Part shown: piece by piece, positions 1 through 14,114 of the stretch
Layout of the letters: each line of letters starts with the position of its first letter
Numbering within the stretch: the first letter of the stretch is position 1
Source: Brugia malayi
Taxonomy: Eukaryota; Nematoda; Chromadorea; Rhabditida; Onchocercidae
Length of the DNA stretch: 64,000 nucleotides
Reading direction: 5' to 3'
NCBI RefSeq assembly: GCF_000002995.4
Contig: NW_025062479.1
Span: 15,310,721 to 15,374,720 of the forward strand
Translations under genes and position numbers: made by a program
Notes under the pieces: model-generated
Seen by the model: the letters and a program-made list of their open reading frames with translations, nothing else
What the model was told of the DNA's origin: nothing
Database searches by the model: none

Positions 1-2070
1 AAGAAAGGATAATACTGTGCAGCATACTAATTATTTGTTACAAATGTATCTATATCTAATATTAATTTCAATTGTTTGCATAACTTTGAATCTAATTACT
101 CTTTATCAGTCGTTGTTTTATCATCATCCCTATGCTAATTATCTTCTTAAAATGTTAGTAAATGATGATTACAGTTAGATATAGCAACTTTTGTCTTTCA
201 TTTTTTTTATTATTTTATTATTATTATTATTTTTTTTTACCCGAATCTGAACTGTTATGTTTAATTAATTAAATACAAAAACTATTATTCAACAATTCTT
301 ATGAAAATTGTCTTTTTACGATATAAGAAATCAGTTACAATGAAATATAGGAAATAAGTCTTTTATTACTTTTACTTATTTTCATTAGAACACAATCATT
401 TCTCTATTTTTTAATGGTTAGATTTAATTATATCCAAATGTAAATATGCTATTTACCATACTATTAAAGCACTATGTTTTATTTCGAAGTGAATCTTTTA
501 TTAACTGTAATTATTGAATAAAACATGAAGGAGTTTTTTTTTTTTTTGCATTCAATTACTTCAGTAAAAGATTAAATTGTCGTTATAAATGATAATAACA
601 AAATTATACAAAGGAACACAAAAAATAGTATCGTTAAAATGAAATGAAATCAAATTTATGAGCTAGGTTCAGCATGACAGTATTTTTTTAATTTTTAATT
701 ATGATTATTACAGCTAAAGTTCAAATGCACTGATGTTGCAAAATCTCTATAACCTATTCATCTAATCTAGTCTAGCCTAATTTAATTATTTTAAGATAAA
801 AAATATTTTTTTCTTATGTTAAAGATGGGAAACCTTCTCAAAATTATAGAAATTTTTGCAAAATTATGAATCATTTTTTGGCACCAGAAATTTAATAAGG
901 ATATGAAAAACGAGCTGAACTTAATCCGATAAAATTAAAATTAGAGCATTTATCAGACTAGCATATATTATCATCACTTTTAGTGTGTGTATACATATAT
1001 ATATAGTTTGAAAATGAAATCTAAATTAGAGAATAATAACGGAAAAAAGTTCCATATTAGCATATCATATATTTTCTGAAATTTCTAATAAATAATTTCT
1101 TGACCTAACTAAACCTTATTCAAATAAAGCCTTACAAGATAAGAACAGGATGGATCAGATCAGATTCAATTAATTAAAATATAAACACTGAAATAGGAAA
1201 TATGAATTATTGCTACCTAAACTCTAAGCTAGCATTAATTAGGATTTTTCCTGATTTTTAATTAGTAATGATTCATAGTGATCATGATTAATAATGATCA
1301 TGACAATGGATAAAAATAATAATAACGGTAATGGGTAATAATGATAATGGTAATAATAACATAAGAGATACTTAAGTAAATAATATTATTTAACTTATTC
1401 TTTTTCTTCGTCTTTTTTGTTTTTTTTCAATTTTTTTTCCTATTTTTTATCTTAATTACTTTTTTTTTTTGTTGAAATATTTCAAAGAATGGTAAATATA
1501 ATACTTATAAAATAATATCATAGTAACTGCATTAAATTATGCTATTAAAAATGGCTGATTGATAATAGATAATTGTAATATCAATGATTAAAATAACATT
1601 TAGGAATAAACCAGTTAGGTAATGACGTGAAAGTTACGTAGCTAATCTATGTAAGTCTAAAAATAAAGAAATAAAAATATATGTTGGACAAATACGTAAT
1701 ATTCTATTTATTCAAGTGTATATTTTGGATAACTCAATCAATCAGTAGTTAATCAATCAACTGATTAATCAATTAAAAAAAGAGGTTGCGATAAGCATGA
1801 TAATATTCATAATGTGTGCATTATTTTGCATAAGTTATTCGAACTAATTCATACAAGTAATTTTTGATAATATTAAGAGCTAAAAAGAGAAGTAGATTGA
1901 TTGTTAAGCAATTTTATGCTAACTGCTATTATCTTGATGTATTCGTTAAAAAAAAGAATATGATTTGTTTAGTAACACTTGGATCGCTCATTTGTTACGC
2001 AATTAGCCAATTTTGTTTTGGTGAAAGATATTTGAATGAATTAAATTTTAACTGATATTATTAATTCATT
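1..2070. other. AT-rich intergenic DNA downstream of the sup-12-like gene
   Basis: No coding exon, RNA gene or mobile element is recognised here on either strand. The stretch has A/T runs and short ATA/ATG-type repeats (about 1305-1360). The nearest AATAAA on the minus strand downstream of the sup-12-like stop is at 1707-1712 (TTTATT on the plus strand), a possible polyadenylation signal about 360 bp after the stop; an unrecognised variant signal could lie closer. Confidence 0.5.
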
Positions 2071-4986
2071 TCATACACGCTGATGTTCCAATGCAGCTTG
2101 TTGTTGTGTAACGGCAGCTAATTGTGATTGTGCAGCTGTTAGCTGAGCTGCATAATTGTTGGCTGGTATTAGGCCATATGGCATATATGCATACTGTTCT
2201 AGGCCTACCGTACCTGCTGCTGACACTAAAAAAGGAATAAATATAGATATGAAATGAATGATATTATCAAGGATAAATAATCATGAGTTATTATTTATCT
2301 TTTAAATTATGAGTCACTAAATGATTCATCCATGCATTTATTTTTTAATGCATAATGTTAATTTGAACTTTCCTTTTCTTTTTTTTTTTTTTTTTTTAAC
2401 TTTTAACAATCAACTCTCAATTTTTAGTGATATTTTAAAGTGAAAAAAGAAGAAAACTAGACACAAATTTGATAAAATTTAAATTGAAATTGACTTACTT
2501 TTCATTTTCATTTCAACATCCTTCTCTTTATCCTTTACATTTTATTTTAATAAGAGGAAAAATAGTTCAAATCTAATTAATTTACCTGCTGGATGAAGTG
2601 AGAATGGATTTTGAGCAGTAGCTGTAGTAGCACCACCTGCAGCTGCAACTGCTGCAAGTGTTGCATAATCGATATACTGTTGCTGAGTTTGTGAAGTATT
2701 CACTTGACCTGCACCAGCCAATGATGTGGTATTTTGCAAACCATTTAACGTGTTCATTAATGGATTACTTGCGGCTGCAGCGGCAGCAGCGGCTGCTGCT
2801 GTTGGATAAAGAAGTTGTGGGAGACTAAAAGTTTTTGAAGATTAAAATTATCATAAAATTCAAAGGAATTATAATATCAATATCATGATATATGTAAATT
2901 GTTAGGCTTAAAAATTTACATTAGCAATTTGTTCTTGCTTCTTTTCTTTTAAATTAAAATAATAAATTTAAAATAAATACATTAGTAGTAAATATATAAG
3001 AAATATCAAATAAAAAGAAAATTTTGAATGGTAATGACACACACGCGCACACACACGCACACACTCATAACAAGCTTTTGAGAATTTGTTTATAAAAAAA
3101 TTTTTTCATTAAAATTTAAAAATGAATGTATCATGTAAAATGGATTTGAAGAAAAAGTGAAAAGAACAGAAAAAGGAAAAAAATTACCCGGCAATACGAC
3201 CGGGAAATAAAGCCTGCAGTTGTGTTTGCAGCGGAATTTGCTGTAATCCGTTAGAAAGCGCTGAAAACAGAAACAATATTTTTCTCACAAATTTCACTAG
3301 AAATTTGATTAGATTAAACCTTAAAAAAAGAAAAATTGAATAGAATAAATGCAAGAAATAAAAAAAAAAAAAAAACCAAAAACAAAAACATGCAGCAAAA
3401 AGCACAACAAACATATTTGTTCATCTTTGAAATCTTCAATTTTCATCTTAATGTGCTTTAAAAAATTAAAAATTTTTTTTTCATTAAAAGTTAATTTATT
3501 TTCAAAATTTAATTTTTAATAGTACTAAATAAAATATCTCTTGCAGCCAGTAATTAGATAAATTAGCTATGATATATAGTAAGATAGAAAAGCATACATC
3601 CAATATTAGTTAATCCAGATGCATAATTAGAATTTTCAAATTGTTGAAAACATTTATTAAACAGTGAATCAGTTTGGCACCATGTAATACTAATTAATAA
3701 TAGTAAGCCATTTTTCAATCAAGAAAAGTTATAAAAATAATCGGTCATTTCCAATATTATTCTAGTATCACAGTTAAAATATCAGATAATCAATAAAATA
3801 TCTATTACTTAGCTTTATTATGTTATTTCCTAGCAATAACTTTGCTAACTTCGAACCATTTTTAACTTAAACCACTAATATATAAATGATAATAAATTGT
3901 ATTTTAATTTTATTTTCAAAAGAATTAACCTGCAAGTTGAATATTACCGCGTGGTTTAGCACCCAAATAAGCCAAATTAACATTTGCTTTACGGCCATCA
4001 ATAATTGGATTAGGATCTTTACATGCACGTTCTGCTGCAACCCGATCTTTCATTGTCACCTGTAAAGTTTTCAAGTTAAATTTTACAATTTCAACAACAA
4101 AAAAACAAAACAAAACATACTTTTAATAACTAAAGCAATTTATAGGTAGATATTAACATAAGTCGCTTCTTAATTAATAATATACTATTAATAGTTTTCA
4201 TTTCAATTTTGAAAATCCCACAGTTGTAAAAATTTCATTTTCTTTTCTCCTTTTATTTTCGAAATTTTCATATAAATATTAGCTTAAAAATAAAAAAAAA
4301 AAAAAAACAAGACAAAAAAATTAAAACAAAAAATTGATAGAAAAAGTGGTAGAAATAAGAAATAAAATTGTCATAAAACCTACAAAACCATATCCACGAC
4401 TTTTTTGAGTCTGTCGATCGGTAATAACTACAGCTTCTTCAATTTCACCAAATTGTTCAAAATATTCATGCAATGTTTTGTCTGATGTATGATATGGTAA
4501 ACCACCAACGAAAATTTTCGTAAACGTCGTATCACGTATGCCTAAAAAATATCATAACGTAATTTATTTAATTAATTATTTCTTTCTGAAAATATAATTA
4601 TGCATTTCATAATAGTTTAGCAAATTAATTTATTGATATATCATATGATGCCTGCAAGAAAAAAAAAGAAAAAAGAAAAAGTCTGAATACACATCTGGAA
4701 AAAAAATTTTGTCTAAATGGAAAAAAAGAAAAAAAAGATAAAGACGCAATTATTGCTATGTATATTTTTTATTTCCCCTTTTTTTTTTTTTTGATAAACT
4801 AAAAGATTTATTTAATTAAATTTTAATATTTATCAAATTAATAATTAAACCTGTCGTAGTGAGAGTATCAGTAGCACTAGCAGTAGCAGCAGCAGATTGA
4901 GCTGCTAATGCTGCTGCAGCAGCTTGCACTAATGGATCAGCAATCGTCCCAGTATTTGACAATTGTCCATAAATAGAGGGTATCAT
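2071..4986 (-). CDS. sup-12: SUP-12/RBM24/RBM38-type RRM RNA-binding protein, six coding exons
   Basis: Seen: coding exons on the minus strand are 4986-4851, 4541-4384, 4059-3930, 3260-3188, 2824-2586 and 2225-2071 (TGA at 2073-2071). All junctions are GT-AG with matching phases and the total is 891 nt, 296 aa. One RRM lies at about residues 54-130, with RNP2 IFVGGL at 55-60 and RNP1 GYGFV at 95-99 split across exons 2 and 3. It is followed by the family signature [13 protein letters not shown]. The rest is low-complexity Ala/Gln-rich: an Ala tract around 28-43, and a C-terminal half rich in A, Q, Y and P. The ATG at 4986 was chosen because an in-frame TAA lies 27-25 nt upstream in the genomic sequence. 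Known: this family controls muscle and heart alternative splicing by binding GU-rich RNA (C. elegans SUP-12, vertebrate RBM24/RBM38). Inferred: a nuclear splicing regulator with intact RNA-contacting residues. The name rests on the RRM; the tails are not diagnostic. Confidence 0.93.
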
Positions 4987-5327
4987 TCTATGATAATATA
5001 TGATTTAGTTAGTATTTCACGTGATAGTTCCTAAATAAACTTAATGATACTTCAATTAATAAAATTAATTTTAACATTACTAAAATGTGCAAAATAAGAT
5101 TAAGATGTGTAAAACAAACAAGTTTTTATAAAATGAAAACAAATTAAATCATCTGTTATCAATCATTTCGATTAAACTTCTTATAATTAAACTTGAATTT
5201 CTTGATTTTATTAAAACAACAAATTTCCTAATTTTTATTTCATTCAGTTGAATAAAAACATGCAAATTGAATAAAGCTAAGCAAATTAGTGAGTTAAGTA
5301 AAATTAACAAAAAAATAAAAAACATAC

Positions 5328-5724
5328 TTGCAAGCAGAGATTCTGTTGGATGAGAAACGTGCGATAGGGGAAAAAAAGAGGAAAGCTAAGCTGTGAACGT
5401 TGCACAAGTACCTGAAATATACATTTTCAGTTTACATTCTTAAATTAGAATCTGAAAGAGAGTTTCAAACTATAATTCTACTAAATTAAATGAAACAATT
5501 TTTTTAAAAAAAAAGAGAAATTATGAATATATAATAAATTCTTTGCAATTGTCATTAAAAAATTGCTGTTAAATTAAAATTAATTTATTAATTAATGTAG
5601 ATAAAAATAAATTGATTAATATAAACTTACCTTTTAACTAAGAAAATAAAAAAATAACACGGCACCGCAAGCGACACACAAACGACACAAAAAAGAATAG
5701 CACACGAAGAAGACGAAATCACTC
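5328..5724 (-). other. Probable 5'UTR exons of the sup-12-like gene
   Basis: On the minus strand there are two exon-like blocks. One is 5724-5631, with acceptor TTTCAG and donor AAAAG|GTAAGT. The other is 5411-5328, with acceptor TATTTCAG and donor TTGCAA|GTATGTT. The first coding exon then has an acceptor-like ATCATAG ending at 4988, directly before A-ATG. The splice sites are strong and ordered, so these are probably untranslated leader exons. The 84-nt block is open in one frame without an ATG, so it could instead extend the protein from an upstream start in a transcript variant. Trans-splicing of a spliced leader at any of the three acceptors is also possible in a nematode. Confidence 0.5.
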
Positions 5725-6723
5725 CTGAAATTTTTATTTTTAAAATAATTTTTTAATTATGTTCTTTCATTTTTTCTTTGTTTTTCCCTTGCTTTCACAC
5801 AATCTCTCTCACATCTTCATTTATGTAAATACTAGATTTCCATTACGATATCAAATTAAAAAAAATGTTGGCGAAAAAAAAAATTGAGCATAAAATAAAA
5901 AGGAAAGAAAGTCGAAAAAATATCATTTATAACGACAATATTGAACAATGTAAAAGTTATAAATTTTAAAATAATTTTTAAAAAAAGAAGCAGAAAACTA
6001 ATCAAATTATTCATCGGTAAACGTTATATAATTTAATCAGTATTCATTTCTTAAACTGCTTCATTTTCATTTTTAAAACTTTCTTGTACTTTCATACATA
6101 TTATGGAAACATTTTCAATACCATCAAGCTATTCAAAAAAAAAAGAAAAAAAAAAAGGAAAATTAACAAAAAAAATCAAAAAGTTAGCAGAAAAGAAAAC
6201 GAAAATTTAATTGGATAATTAAGTCATAATGCCTTTTCTCTTTTCTCTTATCTATGATTTCAAAACCTTTTTTTTACTTCCATTAAAAATAGTCAATAAA
6301 CGGAAGCAATGATTGTCAATAAATGAAATTAGACATGAGATGAACCAGTTTTTCATCTTTCTTTCTCTCGCTTTTTTTTCGTTTCTTTTTTTATTTTCTA
6401 ACATTTTTGAAAATTAGCACTTTTCACTTTCATATTTTTTTAATTTTTTTTTTAGTCTAATAAAGAAAGAAAAATATTTGATAATGAAACAAAAATTTTA
6501 GTTTAGATATTGTAAATTAAAGAATGGGAAAGTTTTTGTGAAAAGAGAAGAAATGTAAGTTTGGAATTAGAAATGTTCAAACAAAAGAGCCAAGCTTGAT
6601 GGGGCCAAACGGATGCCTATGAAATTTTAGCTGATGTCATATTGAAAATGTTGAATGCATGCAGTGCTGTCGTCATTTATAATATTTTATATTTTTGACA
6701 AAAACTGTTCGACACTTACCTTT

Positions 6724-6789
6724 ATATGCACACATGCATACACATACGTACATGCACACACACATACATACACCAACATATGTGTACGC

Positions 6790-6822
<33 letters not shown>

Positions 6823-6890
6823 CGTACATATAAACACATACACGCATATTCACATACACAACCGCCACACACGCATAAACACGCTAGGCA
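6724..6890. repeat. Compound CA/TA microsatellite
   Basis: Alternating purine-pyrimidine tract: a CA-rich stretch, then about 34 bp of (TA)n at 6796-6830, then CA-rich again. The open frames over it translate as His/Thr or Tyr/Ile repeats and are not genes. Confidence 0.9.
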
Positions 6891-8383
6891 TATTCTATAA
6901 CTTTAGTGCATTAAAGACGGCATACACGTACATGTATGTTCAATTTAAATTTTCCCTAGTTTTTTTTTTTTGCAACAAAAATATTCAATTCACTTTTTCA
7001 TTTTTTTTATTTTTATTTTTTTTTTTGTTAATAACAATGTAAGTAAGAAAATAAATGAAGAAAAGAAGTCAAAGAAGCTAAATTAATTGGCAAGAAACGT
7101 GGAGATTTTGATAAATAGATGGTCAAAGAGGTGACATAAGAACAAAAAAATAAATAAATATTAAAATTAAAGATTTAAAAAGATAATACGAGCTAACTAG
7201 AAAGATTATAATACGATGAGGACAAGAAATAGGAAGTAACTAGATAGGTGATGACATGGTGACATAAGGACAAGAAAGGCTGAGGAGAGATGGAGTGACA
7301 AGAGGCAAAAAGAGAGCATAAGAAAGCAAATTGAGTTTGCATTTAATGCTGCAAGAGACATTCAAATCGCTTGTTGGATTAAAATATATTTGATTTATTT
7401 CATTCTAACCAATTCCCTTCTGTTTCAATTCTCTTCATTTTCATTGTTACTTTTTGCTTTTTCTTTTTCTCTTTCTTTCTCTTTTTTCTTTTGCAAAGTT
7501 TTTTTTTTTTGCCAAAAATAAAAAAATTATGCGAATTTCATATTATATTACTGTCGAACTTGAAGATTTAATATTTAGAGCCGTCTTTTTTTTCCAAGCA
7601 AATATAAATAAATTTTTCTTAGTTAGCACTTATTTTTTGAAATCAAACTATTTCCACATAAAAATTTGCAGTCATTTAAAAAATATTCCGTAGTATTAAT
7701 TAGAATGTGTACTAATTTTTATTAGATGCATCTTAAATGACAGCAGAAAAGAAGAAAATTCACTAACTTTTTGAAATATTGTAACATTTTGAAAATTATG
7801 CATTTTTTCATAAATTTTTTTTTCGTTTTAAAATTTTATTTGAAAGCATTTCTGTAATAAATTCGATAGGAAAGAAAGAAGCAAAGAAGAAAGACAGAAG
7901 AAATATTTCATTTAAAAATAATGATAATGTTAAATAAATAAATTAATACAAATTCTTGCGTGAAAGTGAAAATAGGTGAAATCTGACTTCCGTAATAAAT
8001 CTGTCACATACTAACATACATACATACAAACGCACAGAAATAGTTGGTAACATACATTGATATATTAAAAGGCATTCAAATTATTGTCTTTTACAACTGT
8101 AATTGAGGACAAGTAAAGGTCAGGATGATAGAATGGAATGGTAAAAGGTCAAGATGACATGAAAATATCTTTGAAAGAAATACCCCATGAAATAATGACA
8201 ACATGTGCTACTCTATCAGTAAAAAAAGACGACGATGAAAATAAGCGCTAACATGCATCTTTCTATTTCCTTAATTTTTTTTTTTTTTTTGAATATTACA
8301 AAAGAAATATGATAAAATCAATTAATATGAAATGAACTAAAACAAAAAATAATAATAACATAAATGGCAATAATATAAATAAT

Positions 8384-8451
8384 AATAATAATAAATAATA
8401 ATAATAACAATAATAATATTAATAATAATAATAACAATAATAATAATAACG
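8384..8451. repeat. (AAT)n microsatellite
   Basis: Imperfect AAT trinucleotide repeat with single interruptions of the AAC/ATT type, about 68 bp. Confidence 0.8.
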
Positions 8452-9220
8452 TGTTTCATTTAAATTATTTTGAATTATTTCACAAACAAACAAAACTAAT
8501 TAAAAAAAAATATATTTTTTAGTAACATTTTGATTCTGTCTTTTCTTTATTGTTTGTTATAAAATATATTAAAATAAATGCTTAGTAATAAGATTTTCTT
8601 ACCAATAATTTGGAGAAAAATTTTAATCAATTTAAAATTCGTAAATTTTTAAAATTTATTCCCTCCCAACAGAAATAACATAGCAGTTTAGTCTTTTAAA
8701 AAGACATATATATATATATATGAAATAATAAAAAGCAATGAAATAAATTCAGAAGAGATTTCCTTTACTTATTTTTCACTTTTTTCTTTCCTTGATATTT
8801 TAACTTTTAAAACAAAACTTTGAAAAATTATAATGATAATAATAATAACAGTAATAGAAATGGAAAACATTTCAGAAATTATACCTTTTTTTCCTCCTTC
8901 CTTTTCTTATTACTCCTCACCGTCTCATCCTTCATCAGTTTTGAACTTCATTTCTTTGAAGTTAAGTTTGAATAAAAATGAAAAATTATAGCTGAAAAAT
9001 TATTGATTTGTGAAATCATTTAAGATTTATAAAGTGTTTTTGAAAATAAGCACTCCTTTAATTGAAGAAGTTAAATTTTTGAATAATAATAATAATAAAT
9101 AATAATAATATGAAAATGGAGACATTAACTTTAAAAGGATTTATTCTCATCTTTTAAATTTTAATTTTTAGTTTTTGAACACATAACGATCCGTTACTAA
9201 ATTGTAATAAAAATGAAGGA

Positions 9221-10881
9221 ATGGATTCAAATTACTTGTCTTCATATGAAAATGATCCTATTCCCATTTTAGCCCTTTCAAATTCCTCTTGGCTTAATGA
9301 CAAGTCTCGTCCTCAATCCAGTCAACAAGCAAGTAAATACGAATATATAATAAATAAATCTCTATTAACTTGAAGTTCTTATTTTAATGATATTAGAATT
9401 AATAAGAGGAAATAAATAAACAAATATGCAATGAATGGGAATAGTTTATTGAATTTACTGAATGATACGATAAATGGCATTCCAACATTTAAATATTATA
9501 TTATAGTATAAATTATTGCGTCATAATAATATTATAATATTATTATTTCTACACATAAATCATCTGAAATTAAATGAATGAACAAAAATGTTGACATTTC
9601 AGACTAACAAATATTAAAACTTGAAAAATTTGTTTAAAGAAGTTAATATTTTCTAACTGAATGAATAACTTCCATGTAAAATTATTGACATCATCATCTA
9701 TCATCTCCATCATCACTATCATCATCTATTATTATTATCATCATCACCATCACTGTCGTCATCATCTATCATCTCTATCATCACAATCAACATCGTTATC
9801 ATCATCTCTCATCTCCACAATCATCATTATATCATCATATTTATTCTTTTTCTTATCATTATTAACATCGTCACTATTTTTCATTAGAAACTAGTTAACT
9901 ACTTATATTCCTTATATTTACATATAAAATAAAAATAGGAGGAAAATATAAAAGGGAAATGATTGAGTTATGTTTTATATTTTATTATGATATTTACGCA
10001 ATACGCCATCTATGCATCATCACTATTACTCGTTACTAATATAATTGCAATATAACTGGTTGCTCGGAAGTGTTTCATTTTCAATTATATAATTAAAAAA
10101 AATAAATTAAAATGACATCAGCAATCATAAGACCATTATATTATTTCAATTTATTTCTACCAAAAAAAATAAAAAATAAAGATCTCTAGCAACCGATCAA
10201 AAAAACTGTTATTAATGATTAACTTCTTATCATTTATTAATTACTAAGCTTAAGAAATAAATAAATATTGATATTGCTATTCAACTACTTACTTATTTAC
10301 TTATCAATTTTGATTACTTTTATTTAACTATTTAACTGATACCAAATTTTCCCATCTTTGTATCAAATAACTAAGTGAATAATTTGGAAATATTTGAAGT
10401 AATAAAAAACATAAAAGCATAAATACAATATAATTCATTTCATATTGTAATTAATAATTATAACATATTAACTAATAGCTCAAAAATAAGAATAAATTGA
10501 CTAATTTGATGAAGGAAATGGAAAGAGAATTATTGTTGATGATATTAGTAATGATAGTGAATGATATTGAATTGATAATTTTAGTAATGATAATGAATGA
10601 TATTGAAGGAGAAGTAGTAATAGTAGTAGTAAATGAAGAAGATATAGAAGTAGAAGAGAAAGAAGACTGACGAGAATTAATTATGGGGAATATAAGCAGG
10701 TTTTCTGTGTTGAAGTTGTTCTTCAATTAAAGATTATCCAACAAGCAAATAAATATACTCTAATAAATATCAAACAGCGTCAACAGCGCCAGCAATAACA
10801 ATAACAGCACAAATAACATCATCAATAGCCAAAACCTCGAAACGTTTGTTTGGTTGGTTTGCTTTTGTTGTCTCATCTTGA
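9221..10881 (+). CDS. Tentative two-exon small protein gene (71 aa)
   Basis: Not a recognised family. Seen: ATG at 9221 opens a frame of ordinary composition (not a simple repeat) to 9332, ending at a donor-like CAAGCAA|GTAAAT (phase 1). An acceptor-like CAAACAG at 10771-10777 opens a second block, 10778-10881, in matching phase, ending in TGA at 10879-10881. The predicted product has a polar, Ser/Asn-rich N-terminal half, a Thr/Ala/Ile-rich middle and a hydrophobic C-terminal end (KRLFGWFAFV), possibly a tail anchor. The intron (9333-10777) holds (ATC)n and (GAT)n repeats. In favour: phases match and GC content is locally higher in both blocks. Against: the product is short, upstream splice or promoter sites are not recognised, and chance joining of two open blocks is quite possible. 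Confidence 0.25.
9687..9862. repeat. Imperfect (ATC)n repeat tract
   Basis: Dense ATC/ATT/ACC triplets over about 175 bp. A complementary GAT/AGT-rich tract follows at about 10510-10640, so the two could partly pair as an inverted repeat. The open frames over both are Ser/Ile/Thr-rich artefacts. Confidence 0.7.
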
Positions 10882-12799
10882 TTGGTTAAAATGGAAGCAG
10901 TTTGACAACTTTGCCATCGTTCTATTCAAATGAATCCATTATACATCTATCTTTATCACTTTTCTTTCCATTATATTGATATGTTCATTTTTTGTCACTT
11001 TCTAGTTTTCAATTAATTAACAAAAATTAGATTTGAAAAAAAAAAAAAAAAAAAACGCTACTAATTTACGAATATTTTAAGATTTTAAGTGGAATTATTT
11101 ATCCTTATTATTGTTATTGCTATTGCTATTGTATGTGTAGTATAATAACAGATAGCAATTAATACTGAAATAGAAATTGTGAGTAATTTTTATACAGAAG
11201 CAATAAGGAAATGACAAAATTAATTATATCACAATTATTAAGAATTTTCTAATGTTTAAATTTAATTTTAATTATCACTACCTTAGAGAAATAAATTATA
11301 TTAATTATAACTTATCTACTAATTAATCATTAACAATTTTCAGGACGTCTTCTTTTATTGCAACGAATATTTCATATTACATTTTCTAGTTCAAAGCATT
11401 CACTTCGGCCAGAAAAAAAAAAAAAATTGCAGAATTAACCATTTAACTGACCTTTTAAAATTTCACATGAATGAATTTTTGAAAATTTGCACATCTGTTT
11501 GCTAAAAATCGAATTAAAATTTTCAATGAACTAAGGAAAATTTTTACTTTATGAACATAATAAAGAACTTCACATTTTTACAAACAGCAATCTTAGCAAT
11601 AAGATCTTGATCTAAAGTAATCTGAAATTTGTTGGCATACTTTTTTGCAGTAAATCTCATTTCTAATATCCTTCTTTTCAAAAAAAAAAAAAACTGAATA
11701 TGAAATATGAGAAGTTTAGAATTAAATGATTGAAGACTAGACCATTCAACAGCACTTAAATTTTCAAAAAATGAATACTATCATATCATATTCGGATTCA
11801 AATTGATTGCCATAGATTTAATTCACTTTTCGACAAATTTACGAATATAATAAAGGAAAAAAGAAATTAAAGATTTCATATATTGATAATAAAAGTTAAA
11901 TGCAAATAACAATAGAAATTTAAGTTTGTTAAGAAAGTTTTGTTAATAAATTATAGAATAAACAAAAAAAAATTGAACTTTAAAAGAAAAACTTGTCCTA
12001 TTGTTTTGCAAAACTTATGGTAAAAGTTCCATCAATTATTGATTAAAACAATCAATTTGCTAACTTCCACTTCATTTAACAGAGAAGGATAACTTGAACA
12101 AAAAAAAATTTTTTTTTTTGCAAATCTAGTTTTTCAGGAAAAAATCTCATATTTAAAGCAAAATTGTGAAATATAATCATTGTAAAAGATAACTTTAAAT
12201 TAATAATTCATAAAAGTTATAACAGAAGAAAATCATTAATCCAAGAATGGGAAAGAGGAGAAGATAGTCATTCTAAGAGGAGAATTAAAGGAGAAAATTT
12301 TAAGCTAAATAATGTAAACAATTCAAATGTTTGTACTGCCACTAAACAATGAGGGAAAATTTGTTAAAATGAAGATAAATTTGAAAGTTAATAAAGAAAA
12401 TGCTAGTTGAGGATTATAAAAGTATCACAAGTGATAAACTGAATCGTTGTAAGGTACGTTTATATATATATATACGTTTACTTATAGAGAGGATAATTGA
12501 TAAATATCATGTGATATTAAATAATTCCACCTGATAACTGGTGCTGATAAGAAATGATAGTTAAAATTTGCTGAATAAAAATGAATGAAGAGTGGATGTG
12601 GTAGTTGTCATTGATGTTACAGCAAATTGTAGGGTACGGCGATATTTTGAAAGTAAGCAAGAAGATAAGATGGTATAGGAAGAGCTGAGCAGTGATTAGT
12701 TAACTAGCTTCTGCCTTCGAAATGAACAAGTAAGCATTTCATTTTCTCTGTAACTTTCAAATGATATTTGTTTACAAAATGGGAAAGTAAGAAGAGTAA

Positions 12800-12880
12800 G
12801 ATAAGAAAAAGGTGAAGGAGAAGGAGAAGGAGGAAAAGAGGAAGGAAAAGGAGGAGGAGAGTGATTGCAGGGATGATTGG
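12800..12880. repeat. Homopurine GGA/GAA tract
   Basis: About 80 bp almost free of pyrimidines on the plus strand, made of GGA, GAA and AGG units. Mirror-like purine tracts of this kind can adopt triplex DNA; no gene is implied. Confidence 0.7.
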
Positions 12881-14114
12881 ATTGAGTTAGAGTATTACTA
12901 TTGCAAGTTGAAGAAGGATCTCGATCAACTTTAAAATCGAAGAGCTACAAACTGAGGAATCATTTATCCATCGACACATACGCGCAGTTGTCTACACTAA
13001 TAGAGAGAAAGAGAGAGATACACGTACTTCAAGCATTACTATAATTTATAAAATTATATTTTTTAACAGTCATATATGTATGTGAAAATTATATATAGGC
13101 ATACAAGTATATATTTGTTTTTATAATAGCGTAAGAAATATCTCGAGAAGATTTCTAAGTATTCCTTTAAAAGAATTCCTTCCAAAGTTATTAGAAATTA
13201 ATTTTAAATTGGCGAAAATATTTTTAGCATCAGTTAGTTGATCATTAAATTGATAAATTATTTTAAAATGGCAATTTTAAGTAAAAATTATTAAATAAAT
13301 TCATTGTTTTCCAATCAATTTGATTGGAGAGAAAAATTTTTTGCAACCATTTATACTATTCACCACTAAATATTCAAATAAGATTTTTAAGTCTAACAAG
13401 TTTGCTAAACTACTGATAAGTAAATCTATTTATAGTTTAGCACATAATAATGATAATAATAAACAAAAAGGTATTATTAATTAAATGCTAAAAATATCGG
13501 ATAACTTGTTCAAATTTTAACACAAAGTACATGTACTCAAAAAAAAAAAAAAAATTTTGCTATAGTTAAAGCTGGAAAATTTGCCTCATCATCTATTGAA
13601 ATATTATTTTGTTATAAGTGAATGAGAAGCGAATAACTATCCAATCATAATGGCTGTAAGGTAATGGTTCTGGTAGAAATAATAGGAGTAAAAGTAATAA
13701 TAGTAATAGTGACAAGAAGAAATAGTTTTAAGTATGTCATCGAATTTATGATAAAATAATGAAAGTTAAAAGATCGAATAAGAACAGGAATACGCTAATT
13801 AAATAATTATCCAAAATGTAACCAAGAAGGTCAATAGGAGAAACAAGAAAATCAGATTGAAATGTAAAATATTTAAATATTGTAAGATATTTATGGATTT
13901 TGAATAGAATTGAAAAAAAAAAGTTAGATCAAATGATAGAAAGTAATTTAAACTGAATAGTTATTATTTAAAAATTTAGGACAGAATGAAAAAAAATCGA
14001 TAGATCGATGGGAGTAATTTTTATATGAATTTGGTATAAACTGGGAAAGAGCTCGATGGATCGAACTAATAATCCAAATGGGTTGAGGATCAAACTATCG
14101 GACAAAGCCGCACA

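Larger units (their letters stand above)
5725..9220. other. AT-rich region upstream of the sup-12-like gene
   Basis: No convincing coding exon is seen. There are many poly-A/poly-T runs, a CA/TA microsatellite at 6724-6890, an (AAT)n-like stretch at 8384-8451 and a short (TA)n at about 8707-8720. The open frames within 6687-7042 come from the microsatellite. By position, part of this sequence may hold the promoter and enhancers of the minus-strand gene, but no specific site is recognised. Confidence 0.45.

Noticed and set aside
1864..2055. 63-codon plus-strand frame
   Set aside because: Opens only with TTG and lies in the 3' flank of the sup-12-like gene on the other strand.
6687..7042. Open frames of 61 and 115 codons on opposite strands
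   Set aside because: Driven by the CA/TA microsatellite; no splice sites or family features.
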